From NCBI RefSeq assembly GCF_000814325.1, contig NZ_JPHF01000004.1, forward strand, positions 124,001 to 188,000: a stretch of DNA of 64,000 nt. The letters run 5' to 3'. Positions 34,612-43,570 of the stretch are shown here, one piece after another (the first letter of the stretch is position 1; each line of letters starts with the position of its first letter). The notes under the pieces are model-generated. The model worked only from the letters and a program-made list of their open reading frames with translations, was not told the DNA's origin and made no database searches. The stretch comes from Flavihumibacter sp. ZG627 (GTDB lineage: Bacteria; Bacteroidota; Bacteroidia; Chitinophagales; Chitinophagaceae). A program made the translations under genes and the position numbers.

Positions 34612-34875
34612 ATGGCAAATCATAAGGCTACCAAAAAAGATATGCGTCAGGCTGCCAAGCGTCGTGACAGAAACCGTTACCACGGTAAGACCACACGTAA
34701 CGCAATCCGTGACCTGAAGGCATTGGATGAAAAGAAAGCAGTTGAAGAGGGCATGCCCAATGTAATAGCTATGATCGACAAGCTGGCCAAGCGTGGAATC
34801 ATCCACAAGAACAAGGCAAGCAACCTGAAGAGCAAGCTGGCTAAGCGCGTCAATAATATGGCTGTAGCCCAGTAA
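34612..34875 (+). CDS. rpsT: 30S ribosomal protein S20
   Basis: An 87-residue basic ribosomal protein that binds the 5' domain of 16S rRNA. It begins MANHKATKKDMRQAAKRRDRN and contains the typical central KALDEKKAVEEG and late IDKLAKRGIIHKNKASNLKS. It has its own canonical promoter and a strong terminator, so it is a single-gene unit. Confidence 0.96.
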   Translation: MANHKATKKDMRQAAKRRDRNRYHGKTTRNAIRDLKALDEKKAVEEGMPNVIAMIDKLAKRGIIHKNKASNLKSKLAKRVNNMAVAQ

Positions 34876-34910
34876 TTGGTTTTCTGAACATCTTTCCTTA
34901 ATAATATTAG

Positions 34911-34938
34911 GGTACTGTCTTTGACAGTACCTTTTTTT
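34911..34938 (+). terminator. Rho-independent terminator of rpsT
   Basis: GGTACTGTC (34911-34919) pairs with GACAGTACC (34923-34931) around a TTT loop and is followed by seven T residues. Confidence 0.93.
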
Positions 34939-35013
34939 GTTGGGCTATATGCTTCCGTCTGGGTGGTTCATTACCAGGCATTTACATTAAATTGCCAGAG
35001 CAATTACTAAAGC

Positions 35014-36777
35014 ATGCGAAAAAAATTATTCCGCCGGTATCTCCTTTCCTACTCATTTTATCAAATCATCCTGCTATTCAACTTCCCTATAGTTTCAGAC
35101 GCTCAGGTACCTCTTACAATTTATGAGGAAACCAATGGGAAGCATACCGCTACCTACTTCCAGGTAATTGATTTTTACCAAAGGCTTGATGAACTTTCAC
35201 CAAAGGTCCAGATGCAGAGCATGGGTACAACCGATGCAGGGTATCCATTGCATCTGGTATTATTCAGTAATGACGGGAAGTTTGATCCGCGACGCTGGCA
35301 ATCAGGCAATAAAGTGGTGATCCTGATAAATAACGGCATTCATCCCGGTGAACCAGATGGAATTGATGCCAGTATGATGTGGGTGCGTGATCTGGTTACT
35401 GGCCGTAAAAGGATTTCGGATAGTGTGGTACTGGCTTTTATCCCGGTTTATAATATTGGTGGAGCACTTAACCGAAGTGCCTTTTACCGGGTTGACCAGA
35501 ATGGTCCGGCAGAATTTGGCTCCCGCGGGAATGGTCAAAACCTCGACCTTAACAGGGATTTCATAAAGGCCGACTCTCGTAATGCGCGGAGTTTCGCAGT
35601 AATCTATCAATACCTTAAGCCGGACATATTCATTGACAACCATGTTAGTAATGGTGCTGACTATCAGCATATTATGACGTTGATCAGTTCGCAGCATAAT
35701 AAATTGGGAGGTAGGCTGGGTGAGTTCATGAATAAGCAAATTGAACCCTCCATATACCGGATGATGAAAGAAAGGGGTTATGACCTTATACCCTATGTAA
35801 ATGCGTTTGGCGATACTCCAGAATCGGGCTGGCCCGAATTTCTGGAAGGTCCCCGCTATAGTAGCGGATATGCAACCCTGTTCAATAGTTTTGCTTTTGT
35901 TCCGGAAACACATATGCTTAAACCATATTCACAACGAGTAGATGCCACATATGCCCTCATGGAGTGCTTTGAACGCTATGCGGCTGCCAATGCGGATACT
36001 ATCCGGCAAATAAGAAAAATTGCCCAGGAGGAACAACTCAATCGCAGTGTATTCCCGGTACAATGGGTACTCGACCGTTCAAGGTTCACTGAGATCAGTT
36101 TTAAAGGATTTGAAGCAGGCCGTAAACCAAGTGCAGTATCGAAGCTTCCAAGGCTTTATTATGACAGGAACAAGCCATTTGATAAGAAAATTAAATTCTA
36201 TAACCAATACGTGGCCTCGGTAGAAGTTACAGCCCCCAGAGCTTATATAATTCCACAAGGTTGGTGGAAAGTAATTGAACGCTTACAGGATAATGGTGTA
36301 AAAATGGAGCGACTTCAGCGTGATACCGTATTGGAGGTGGAAGCATTAATGATAAATGAAAACAAAGTTTCATCGCGTGCATTTGAGGGGCATTACCTGA
36401 ATAATTCGGTTAAGGTTAGCCGAAAGCTGATCAAAAAATCTTTTAGAAGAGGAGACTGGTTGATCCAAACAGCCCAACCCGCAAAAAGGTTTCTCGTTGA
36501 AGTGCTTGAACCCGAAGCAATGGATTCTTATTTTACGTGGAACTTTTTTGACCCGATACTTTCCCAAAAGGAAGGATTTAGTTCTTATGTTTTTGAAGAT
36601 ACGGCTGAGAAACTGCTGGCAGAAAATCCACAGCTGAAAATGCAATTGGAAGAAAAGAGGGCCACCGACACCAGTTTTGCCCGGAATGCCTACCAACAAT
36701 TGGATTTTATATTCAAAAATTCACCTTATGCGGAGCCTGATCATAATCGTTACCCTGTTTTCCGGTTGCTGAACTAA
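35014..36777 (+). CDS. Secreted M14-family metallopeptidase
   Basis: A 587-residue exported zinc carboxypeptidase-like enzyme. The signal peptide runs to about residue 31 (FPIVSDAQ). The zinc and substrate sites are visible as GIHPGEPDGIDASMMW (His/Glu ligands, about 109-124), LDLNRDFIKAD (about 175-185) and FIDNHVSNGADYQH (third His); FVPETHMLKPYSQR (about 296-309) carries a probable catalytic Glu. The C-terminal part after about 400 is beta-rich with no recognised family. It differs clearly in architecture from the larger M14 peptidase at 15447-18014. Confidence 0.85.
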   Translation: MRKKLFRRYLLSYSFYQIILLFNFPIVSDAQVPLTIYEETNGKHTATYFQVIDFYQRLDELSPKVQMQSMGTTDAGYPLHLVLFSNDGKFDPRRWQSGNKVVILINNGIHPGEPDGIDASMMWVRDLVTGRKRISDSVVLAFIPVYNIGGALNRSAFYRVDQNGPAEFGSRGNGQNLDLNRDFIKADSRNARSFAVIYQYLKPDIFIDNHVSNGADYQHIMTLISSQHNKLGGRLGEFMNKQIEPSIYRMMKERGYDLIPYVNAFGDTPESGWPEFLEGPRYSSGYATLFNSFAFVPETHMLKPYSQRVDATYALMECFERYAAANADTIRQIRKIAQEEQLNRSVFPVQWVLDRSRFTEISFKGFEAGRKPSAVSKLPRLYYDRNKPFDKKIKFYNQYVASVEVTAPRAYIIPQGWWKVIERLQDNGVKMERLQRDTVLEVEALMINENKVSSRAFEGHYLNNSVKVSRKLIKKSFRRGDWLIQTAQPAKRFLVEVLEPEAMDSYFTWNFFDPILSQKEGFSSYVFEDTAEKLLAENPQLKMQLEEKRATDTSFARNAYQQLDFIFKNSPYAEPDHNRYPVFRLLN

Positions 36778-36824
36778 CAAGACAATTTTAACAGCTGGCC
36801 CCCTAGGGAAGGCCTGCAGTTTCG

Positions 36825-36832
36825 TAATTTTG
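36825..36832 (+). promoter_or_regulatory. Bacteroidota -7 box ahead of the YwqK-like gene
   Basis: TAATTTTG fits TAnnTTTG and lies 18 bp before the ATG at 36850. Confidence 0.5.
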
Positions 36833-36849
36833 CGCAATTGCTTCAAGTT

Positions 36850-37473
36850 ATGAAACGAATCCACCACATGATACCATGCCTTTTATTGGGAGTGATGCTA
36901 CTAGCAGGAAAAGCTGACTTATACTCACAGATGGCTATTGATGTGGAGCATAATTCCTGGCATCCGATCACTAAAATGCGCGATTCAGGCAAGTTGAAAA
37001 AAGGAATTCCAGATGGCGAATGGAAGGGATGGTATGCCAATGGCTCGCAGCGATATCTGAGAACATATAGTCACGATAAATATGAACGCCTTCGTCAGGA
37101 AGTAAAAAAGCATCCACGTTTTATCTTTATCCCCCTTGCGATTGAAGCAAAAAATGATCGTCTCAAACTTGATCGTGCTACAGATGCAAATTATTCCTTG
37201 CCTTCAGCGCCTTTCGAAAAATGTTTGCATGATGGACTTTACATCAACTATTCGGAAGACGGAATGATGCTTGATTCTGGTTATTACAAGTATGGAGTTC
37301 GTGAAGGACATTGGGAAGAGTTCAATACCACGGAACAAACACGCCTTTCGGGCGCTTATCGTCATGGCAAGAAAACAGGTAGCTGGACTGCTACTGATAA
37401 ATCAGGAAAAACCAGGTCCATCCTGCAATACAACAGGAAAGGAGAACTAGTTCACCAGAAATTCTATGAATGA
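36850..37473 (+). CDS. Exported MORN-variant (YwqK-like) repeat protein
   Basis: A 207-residue protein with an N-terminal signal (MKRIHHMIPCLLLGVMLLAG) and at least four MORN-like repeat variants of the kind found in YwqK family proteins: GIPDGEWKGWYANGSQ (about 47-62), HDGLYINYSEDGMMLDSGYY, YGVREGHWEEFNTT and HGKKTGSWTATDKSGKTR. Such repeats form beta-hairpin stacks and often mediate surface interactions; annotation as antitoxin is by name only and is not supported here, because no toxin gene is adjacent. The ATG at 36850 begins the signal peptide; a TTG at 36838 is too close to the promoter. Confidence 0.78.
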   Translation: MKRIHHMIPCLLLGVMLLAGKADLYSQMAIDVEHNSWHPITKMRDSGKLKKGIPDGEWKGWYANGSQRYLRTYSHDKYERLRQEVKKHPRFIFIPLAIEAKNDRLKLDRATDANYSLPSAPFEKCLHDGLYINYSEDGMMLDSGYYKYGVREGHWEEFNTTEQTRLSGAYRHGKKTGSWTATDKSGKTRSILQYNRKGELVHQKFYE

Positions 37474-37495
37474 TTGGAAAAACCAATCTTATCAG

Positions 37496-38218
37496 TTAGT
37501 CGACCTTATTTACATTTCCACTTCCCCTGATATTACTTTTGACTGAAGGGTTCCCTTTATAACTAACATCACCACTACCCATAACCGAAATATCGAGTGA
37601 CCGGCTAGCTTCAACACTGGCGTTACCACTTCCTTTTATTTCGATAGATGCTGTTTCTGTCTTCAGATCAATTGCTTCCAGGTTGCCACTGCCAGCGCTT
37701 TCCATTTTAATGCTGCGGGTTTGGCCGGAAACTTTTACGTTTCCACTACCATATGAATATAATTCGAGTTCAGGACATTGTACCTGAACGTTAATGTCGC
37801 CACTACCCTTTGTTCCCATCTCCATACCAGTGCTATCGGTAATTAAAGATTCACTATTGATATTACCTGAACCAAGGGTGTAGACGGATTCAAAATCAGG
37901 TGAGGTAACTATAATATTAACTTCACGGGTAGGCCTCAGATTAAATCCTTGTTCGCTGCGAATCACAATTGTATTTCCTTCAATATTTGTTTCAATATGC
38001 TGCAGGATATTATCTTCCCCTTCCAGAAATACTTCATGGCGGGGACCATTTTTAATTACGATATTAAACGATCCCTTTTGTTCTAATTTGGTAAACTCAC
38101 CGGGTGTTCGGGTGGTTGTAGTTGTATTTCCGTTGCCTTTTACCTTTTTACCGAAATTGTAAACACAGGAAGAAACGAATAGGGATAAAGTGATAAGAAT
38201 AAAGTTTACTGTTCTCAT
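37496..38218 (-). CDS. Head-GIN-domain (DUF2807) lipoprotein
   Basis: A 240-residue surface or periplasmic lipoprotein. The signal ends LFVSSCVYNFG (lipidated Cys about 18). The first part carries the head-GIN region (FTKLEQKGSFNIVIKNGP). The rest is a regular series of about seven GSGN or GSGD turns spaced 18-24 residues apart (GSGNINSES, GSGDINVQ, GSGNVKVSG, GSGNLEAID, GSGNASVE, GSGDVSYKG, GSGNVNKVD), consistent with a right-handed beta-solenoid. It may act as an adhesin or auto-transport-like scaffold; this is inference. Confidence 0.85.
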   Translation of the reverse strand: MRTVNFILITLSLFVSSCVYNFGKKVKGNGNTTTTTRTPGEFTKLEQKGSFNIVIKNGPRHEVFLEGEDNILQHIETNIEGNTIVIRSEQGFNLRPTREVNIIVTSPDFESVYTLGSGNINSESLITDSTGMEMGTKGSGDINVQVQCPELELYSYGSGNVKVSGQTRSIKMESAGSGNLEAIDLKTETASIEIKGSGNASVEASRSLDISVMGSGDVSYKGNPSVKSNIRGSGNVNKVD

Positions 38219-38292
38219 TTATGCAGGTTTTGTTTTTGATTAGACTACCGGTCGCAAATTAAGTTACAATAAATAGAAAAAAACTCATCTGC

Positions 38293-39672
38293 CTATAGAT
38301 CTGTTACAGGTTTATACCTGGGAACCAGCCACTTCATTACAGTCCAAGCTACCAGGTAAGCTATTGAACAGATGGCAAACATGATGGTATAACCTGTTTC
38401 AATATTTCCCAAAGACTTATAATGATCAAAAATGGCCCCGCCCAGTTTAGTAACAAGTACACCACCTAGCCCTCCAGCCATCCCTCCTATTCCAACCACT
38501 GAACCAACCGCCTTAGCAGGAAACATATCTGAAACAGTGGTAAATATATTGGCGCTCCAGGCCTGGTGAGCAGATGCACCAATGCCAATCAGTAATACCG
38601 GCATCCAGTAGGATACTTGACCCAGCGGCTGGGCCGCAAGAACTACCAGGGGTATTATGGCAATCAGCAGCATGGCCTTCATTCGTCCATCATATGGCTC
38701 GAAACCTCTTTTAATGAAATACATGGGAAACCACCCGCCTCCGATACTACCGAACATGGTCATGCTGTAAAGTATGGCTAAGGGGAGCATGATAGCCGTT
38801 CCGGTCATTTGGTATTGATCATTTAGGTATGCGGGGAGCCAGAAAAGGAAAAACCACCAAACACCATCTGTCATGAACTTACCGAATGCAAATGCCCAGG
38901 TCTGCCTGTAGCCCAGAAGTTTGAACCAGGGGATACTGGAATGCTTTAACTCAGTTGCTTGAACAGACTGGCCTTCATTAATATATTTACGTTCAGCGGC
39001 TGAAAGCCTTTTCTGCTTTTCGGGTTTCTCATAGGCATAAAGCCAGAAAAACAACCATATAAAACCGAGGGCGCCAATACCCAGGAAAGCAGCTTCCCAA
39101 CCCCATTTTACTGCAATCCAGGGGACAGTGAGAGGGGCAAGTATGGCTCCCACTGTAGTTCCGGAGTTGAAGATGCCGGTGGTTAGGGACCGTTCTTTCT
39201 TTGGAAAATATTCAGCTGTTGCTTTAATGGCAGCAGGAAAATTACCCGCCTCGCCAAGTCCGAGCAAAGCACGGGAAAACATAAATCCTGCAACAGATAC
39301 AGATACAGCTCCAATTCCCACCCAGGCCATTAAACTTACGAGGCTTTGTCCGATGGGAATAGCCAGGGCATGTACCATGGCAGCAAGTGACCATATGATA
39401 ATGGCCCATGAATAGCCCGACTTAGTTCCTAACCTGTCAATAATTCTTCCTGCAAAAAGCATGGATACTGCATAGGTGAACTGGAAAACTGATGCGATAT
39501 TGGCATAATCTGTATTGCTCCAACCGAATTCAAGTTCCAGTGCAGGTTTAAGAAGGCTGAGCACCTGGCGGTCGAGATAATTTATAGTGGTCGCAAAAAA
39601 AAGAAGCATGCAGATGGTCCAGCGATACTTACCTATTAAAGTAGGCTGTTCCAGAGGTTCTGTTGACTGCAT
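38293..39672 (-). CDS. MFS transporter, hexuronate/galactonate (ExuT-like) type
   Basis: A 12-TM major facilitator of the anion:cation symporter family (459 residues from the ATG at 39672, beginning MQSTEPLEQPTLIGKYRW). An upstream in-frame ATG at 39762 lies inside the KDPG aldolase gene and is rejected. ACS features are ATTINYLDRQVLSLLKPAL (first helix), RALLGLGEAGNFPAAIKA and FNSGTTVGAILAPL. It follows the KDPG aldolase gene by 28 bp in a uxaB-aldolase-transporter operon, so galacturonate or a related sugar acid is the likely substrate. Confidence 0.88.
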   Translation of the reverse strand: MQSTEPLEQPTLIGKYRWTICMLLFFATTINYLDRQVLSLLKPALELEFGWSNTDYANIASVFQFTYAVSMLFAGRIIDRLGTKSGYSWAIIIWSLAAMVHALAIPIGQSLVSLMAWVGIGAVSVSVAGFMFSRALLGLGEAGNFPAAIKATAEYFPKKERSLTTGIFNSGTTVGAILAPLTVPWIAVKWGWEAAFLGIGALGFIWLFFWLYAYEKPEKQKRLSAAERKYINEGQSVQATELKHSSIPWFKLLGYRQTWAFAFGKFMTDGVWWFFLFWLPAYLNDQYQMTGTAIMLPLAILYSMTMFGSIGGGWFPMYFIKRGFEPYDGRMKAMLLIAIIPLVVLAAQPLGQVSYWMPVLLIGIGASAHQAWSANIFTTVSDMFPAKAVGSVVGIGGMAGGLGGVLVTKLGGAIFDHYKSLGNIETGYTIMFAICSIAYLVAWTVMKWLVPRYKPVTDL

Positions 39673-39700
39673 GTGATGGTTTTTATTATTTAATTTATTC

Positions 39701-40363
39701 TTAATGATAGCGCACAATTTTAAGCAGTTCAATCGCGTTATTTGCAAGGCTGCCAATTTCATTAAAATTGCGATCGGCCAGTAACTCTTTACTGATCATT
39801 TTACTTCCTATACCTACAGCGCATACTCCCGCGGCAAACCACTCACGTAAATTCTTTTCCTGTAACTCAACACCTCCCGTTGGCATAAAAAGCATGTCAG
39901 GAAATATATCTTTCACTGCAGTTATGAAGCCTGGTCCAAGAATATTACCAGGAAATATTTTCACCATTTTCGCACCTGCATTGTCTGCAAGCGAAATTTC
40001 AGTTGGGGTCATGCAACCTGGGATCCATAATGTTCCTGAATTAAGAGCCATCTCCCCCACTTCCGTTATCATTGCAGGAGAAATTATATAATCAGCTCCG
40101 GCATCGAGAAAACTAATTGCATCGCTTTTTGATTTGATAGTCCCAATACCAAGGACCATTCCGGGCCATCTGATTAGTCGCTCTCTGGAAATTGCTTTAA
40201 AGTTGCTTAGTGCATGTTCACCACGATTTGTATATTCAATTGTGCGGATACCACACTGATATAGAATATCTACAACAGAAATGCTTACCGCTTTGTCCTG
40301 GTCATAGAATAGTGGGAGGAATCCCTGATCGCAAATGAGACTTATTATTGAACTTGATTTCAT
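39701..40363 (-). CDS. eda: KDPG/KHG aldolase (2-dehydro-3-deoxyphosphogluconate aldolase)
   Basis: Cleaves 2-keto-3-deoxy-6-phosphogluconate to pyruvate and glyceraldehyde-3-phosphate, the last step of galacturonate breakdown. The 220-residue single-domain TIM barrel shows the catalytic glutamate in IRTIEYTNRG (Glu43, Arg47), the Schiff-base lysine in AKMVKIFPGN (Lys135) and the phosphate-binding MPTGGVELQ and GIGSKMI. It lies 28 bp from both neighbours on the same strand, in one operon. Confidence 0.93.
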   Translation of the reverse strand: MKSSSIISLICDQGFLPLFYDQDKAVSISVVDILYQCGIRTIEYTNRGEHALSNFKAISRERLIRWPGMVLGIGTIKSKSDAISFLDAGADYIISPAMITEVGEMALNSGTLWIPGCMTPTEISLADNAGAKMVKIFPGNILGPGFITAVKDIFPDMLFMPTGGVELQEKNLREWFAAGVCAVGIGSKMISKELLADRNFNEIGSLANNAIELLKIVRYH

Positions 40364-40391
40364 TTATAACTGGCTGATTTTTTATTCCCAA

Positions 40392-41900
40392 TTAAGAATT
40401 TTGGAACAAATTATTAGGTGTGAGTTTGAAGTTGGATTTGTTTAGCCAATTGTTGACTTTATCTGTAAACCCAGGTAACTCATTGAGATCTGATCCCCAT
40501 AATGCCAAATCACCAAGTATTGCTTTAACGATGCCATTGCTGTTATCCTTCCAGTGGGTTGCATAGATGGCAGCATTATCATCATTTATTGGATATTCAA
40601 CCGATTCCTGCTTTCCAGTATACCCATTAGTGGCAGGTGCGGATTTCATAAACTGTATATGTGCAGCAAAGCCACGTGCAATAAGGTTAGGCACTTCATT
40701 AAATCTCAGTATATATTCCTGCAAAACCGGGACAACCCGGGTTTTAAGTTTGGAACTATATTGGAGGGTTATATTGATCCACTTATGTTCAATATAAGGA
40801 TTCCTGAAACGGTCCAATACCTGATTGGCAAACTCATTGGCTTCCTGGAGGGAGATATCATCTCCAATTATGGATGGGATGATTTCCTGATTCATTATGT
40901 CCTGAATTAGTTTGCGCATGTCCTCATTTTCCATGGCATCTTTTACCGTTTCTATTCCGCTAAGAACTGCAATACCACAAACAAGCGAATGTGTAGCATT
41001 CAACAGCCTGAGTTTTAATTCGCGGAACTTCCGAATATCGGGGGCAATGATAACACCATTGTCAATCTGGCTAAAACTTAGAATATCTTTCACAATTGCT
41101 AAGTCGGCGGCAATTGCCCAGAGACCATACACTTCGGATACAACAAAAAGTTCATCACGGTATCCGAGCAATTGTTCTTCTTCGGCCATGTGTTGACCAT
41201 CAGGTTTGCCAGGTACAATACGGTCTACCAATGAGTCACAGAAATGATTATGCGCAATCAGCCAATTGATAAAGTCATCCTCCATTTGATTCAATTGTGC
41301 CAGTGTAAGGATTATTTCTCTAAGTTTTTTTCCATTCTCAGGAATTAACTCAGTTGGAATGATGATCATGCCTTTATGGGAATTACCCTGAAAAAAATGA
41401 TACCGACGGTAAAGAAAAGCGAGGAGTTTTCCTGGGAATGACTTCGGAGGAGAATTTAATATTTTATCTTCGGCATCCAGCACCAGACCTATTTCGGTAG
41501 TATTTGATATTACCAGTTCCATTGCGGGATTCTCAGCACAGGCCAGAACAGCCTCCCAATCTTTTGATGCCGATAATACCCGGCTAATAGAAGCATTGAT
41601 AATTGTTTTCTCAACATGAATACCATGTTCAATGCCCATCAATTTTTGGGTATACAATGAATCCTGGCGTTGAAATGATTCGGTTGACCCCAGGTCGGTA
41701 GTTTTGACAACCACAACCCTGCCATTAAAAATTCCTCTCTTATTAGCCTTATCTATATAATAATCAGGGAGCGCACGCAATAACACACCTGTCCCGAACT
41801 GAAGAACTTTTTCCGGTAGTTCAAATATCTCCTTTCCCGGAACTTCAATCCTTTCTGGAATACTTCCCTCCGGTATTGATCTTGAAAGAATATTTTGCAT
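40392..41900 (-). CDS. uxaB: Tagaturonate reductase (altronate oxidoreductase)
   Basis: NAD-dependent reduction of tagaturonate to altronate in galacturonate catabolism. The 502-residue polyol-dehydrogenase-type protein has the N-terminal dinucleotide-binding segment VLQFGTGVLLRALPDYYID (about 32-50) and ELVISNTTEIGLVL, and the C-terminal mannitol-dehydrogenase-like domain with RKFRELKLRLLNATHSLVCG. First gene of the operon uxaB-eda-transporter. UxaC and UxaA, needed before and after this step, are not in the window. Confidence 0.92.
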   Translation of the reverse strand: MQNILSRSIPEGSIPERIEVPGKEIFELPEKVLQFGTGVLLRALPDYYIDKANKRGIFNGRVVVVKTTDLGSTESFQRQDSLYTQKLMGIEHGIHVEKTIINASISRVLSASKDWEAVLACAENPAMELVISNTTEIGLVLDAEDKILNSPPKSFPGKLLAFLYRRYHFFQGNSHKGMIIIPTELIPENGKKLREIILTLAQLNQMEDDFINWLIAHNHFCDSLVDRIVPGKPDGQHMAEEEQLLGYRDELFVVSEVYGLWAIAADLAIVKDILSFSQIDNGVIIAPDIRKFRELKLRLLNATHSLVCGIAVLSGIETVKDAMENEDMRKLIQDIMNQEIIPSIIGDDISLQEANEFANQVLDRFRNPYIEHKWINITLQYSSKLKTRVVPVLQEYILRFNEVPNLIARGFAAHIQFMKSAPATNGYTGKQESVEYPINDDNAAIYATHWKDNSNGIVKAILGDLALWGSDLNELPGFTDKVNNWLNKSNFKLTPNNLFQNS

Positions 41901-41969
41901 GATGGTAGATTATATGAAAGCAGTTACAATATCGGAAACAAATCCTAGCTGAGTATTCATCTTAGGCAA

Positions 41970-41996
41970 CTCCGGTTCCACAAACCTCAGCCGGAG
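41970..41996 (+). promoter_or_regulatory. Inverted repeat ahead of guaA
   Basis: CTCCGG (41970-41975) and CCGGAG (41991-41996) form an inverted repeat with a 15-nt centre, immediately before the -7 box at 42001-42008. Its position across the core promoter suggests an operator, but a hairpin in the uxaB-side transcript is also possible. Confidence 0.3.
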
Positions 41997-42000
41997 ATAT

Positions 42001-42008
42001 TATCTTTG
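42001..42008 (+). promoter_or_regulatory. Bacteroidota -7 box ahead of guaA
   Basis: TATCTTTG fits TAnnTTTG and ends only 8 bp before the guaA ATG at 42016, so the mRNA leader would be almost absent. Confidence 0.55.
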
Positions 42009-42015
42009 CGGCACA

Positions 42016-43551
42016 ATGACAGAAAAAATACTCATATTAGATTTTGGCTCTCAATATACACAATTGATAGCCAGGGCTGTGCGTGAAGCGAATGTTTATT
42101 GCGAGATCATCCCTTATCATAAACCATTCGAAATAGATCCGTCCCTAAAAGGAATTATTCTCTCGGGTTCACCATTTTCGGTGAATGATGATAATGCTCC
42201 GGATGTTGATATCCGTTTTCTGAGTGAAAAGTTACCGGTTTTAGGCGTTTGTTATGGAGCACAGTTAACGGCAAAAAAATTTGGTGGAAGGGTCGAGAAG
42301 AGTGATAAACGTGAATATGGCCGGGCATTTATGAGAACCATTAAAGAAGACGTTATACTTAAAGGAATATCAACGCCATCACAGGTTTGGATGAGTCATG
42401 GCGATAGCATCAGCGAACTGCCAGACGGGTTTGAGCTGCTTGCTGATACGGAATCTATTCCCGTGGCTGCTTTTAAAAAATCTTCCGGAAGTGAAATTTT
42501 ATATGCCGTTCAGTTTCACCCTGAAGTATACCATTCCATAGAAGGTAAAAAACTCATTCGCAATTTCCTTGTGGAGATATGCGGATGTTCTCAGGATTGG
42601 ACGCCTGCACATTTTATAACAGATACTGTGGAGGCACTTAAGAAACAGATTGGAGACCGCAAAGTGATCATGGCACTGAGTGGCGGGGTCGACAGTACAG
42701 TAGCGGCAACCCTTATCCACCGGGCAATTGGAGATAATCTCTATGGTATTTTTGTAGATAACGGAGTATTGAGAAAAGGGGAATATGAGCAGGTACTTAA
42801 AACTTATAAAGACAATCTGCATCTCAATGTGAATGGTATTGATGCAAAGAATACCTTTTATCGGGAGTTGGCCGGCAAAACCGATCCTGAAGAAAAAAGG
42901 AAAGTGATCGGAAAGCTTTTTATTGATGTGTTCCAGGAAGAAGCTGCTAAAATTGAAGGTATTGGTATGCTTGGGCAAGGAACCATATACCCGGATGTGA
43001 TTGAAAGTATTTCAGTGCATGGGCCTTCGGTAACCATCAAAAGTCATCATAATGTAGGGGGCCTTCCGGAAAAAATGCATCTGGGATTGGTGGAACCACT
43101 GCGTTACCTTTTCAAAGATGAGGTTCGGAGGGTTGGCAGGGAACTGGGTATCCCTGATGAATTACTTGATCGTCACCCTTTTCCCGGTCCGGGGTTGGCG
43201 ATACGCATTCTTGGGGAGATCACAGAAGAAAAAGTTAAACTCTTGCAGGATGCTGATCATCGATACATCTCTGGCCTCAAAGAACACAACTTATATAAAA
43301 CAGTATGGCAGGCTGGCGCAATCCTGCTTCCGGTAAAGAGTGTGGGGGTTATGGGAGATGAACGTACCTATGAATATACGGTTGCATTGAGGGCAGTTAC
43401 TTCCGTAGATGGTATGACGGCCGATTGGGCTCACCTACCCTATGATTTTCTGGCACACATTTCGAATGATATCATTAACAATGTTCGGGGAATCAACCGG
43501 GTTGTATATGATATCAGCAGTAAGCCGCCGGCAACCATCGAATGGGAATAA
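42016..43551 (+). CDS. guaA: GMP synthase (glutamine-hydrolysing)
   Basis: Converts XMP to GMP with glutamine and ATP. The glutamine amidotransferase domain carries the nucleophile in LGVCYGAQL (Cys79) and the partner QFHPE (His168, Glu170). The ATP pyrophosphatase domain starts with the PP-loop LSGGVDST (about 221-228). The C-terminal dimerisation domain includes [16 protein letters not shown]-type residues ([17 protein letters not shown]) and ends PPATIEWE. The 511-residue length is normal. Confidence 0.97.
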   Translation: MTEKILILDFGSQYTQLIARAVREANVYCEIIPYHKPFEIDPSLKGIILSGSPFSVNDDNAPDVDIRFLSEKLPVLGVCYGAQLTAKKFGGRVEKSDKREYGRAFMRTIKEDVILKGISTPSQVWMSHGDSISELPDGFELLADTESIPVAAFKKSSGSEILYAVQFHPEVYHSIEGKKLIRNFLVEICGCSQDWTPAHFITDTVEALKKQIGDRKVIMALSGGVDSTVAATLIHRAIGDNLYGIFVDNGVLRKGEYEQVLKTYKDNLHLNVNGIDAKNTFYRELAGKTDPEEKRKVIGKLFIDVFQEEAAKIEGIGMLGQGTIYPDVIESISVHGPSVTIKSHHNVGGLPEKMHLGLVEPLRYLFKDEVRRVGRELGIPDELLDRHPFPGPGLAIRILGEITEEKVKLLQDADHRYISGLKEHNLYKTVWQAGAILLPVKSVGVMGDERTYEYTVALRAVTSVDGMTADWAHLPYDFLAHISNDIINNVRGINRVVYDISSKPPATIEWE

Positions 43552-43570
43552 AAGAACAAACCGTTAGAAA

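Noticed and set aside
36850-37473. Antitoxin of a toxin-antitoxin pair
   Set aside because: YwqK-like MORN repeats are sometimes labelled antitoxin, but no toxin-like gene is adjacent and the protein has a signal peptide.
39673-39762. Longer MFS transporter start at 39762
   Set aside because: It would place about 30 hydrophilic residues encoded inside the aldolase gene ahead of the first membrane helix; the ATG at 39672 begins the usual short N-terminus.
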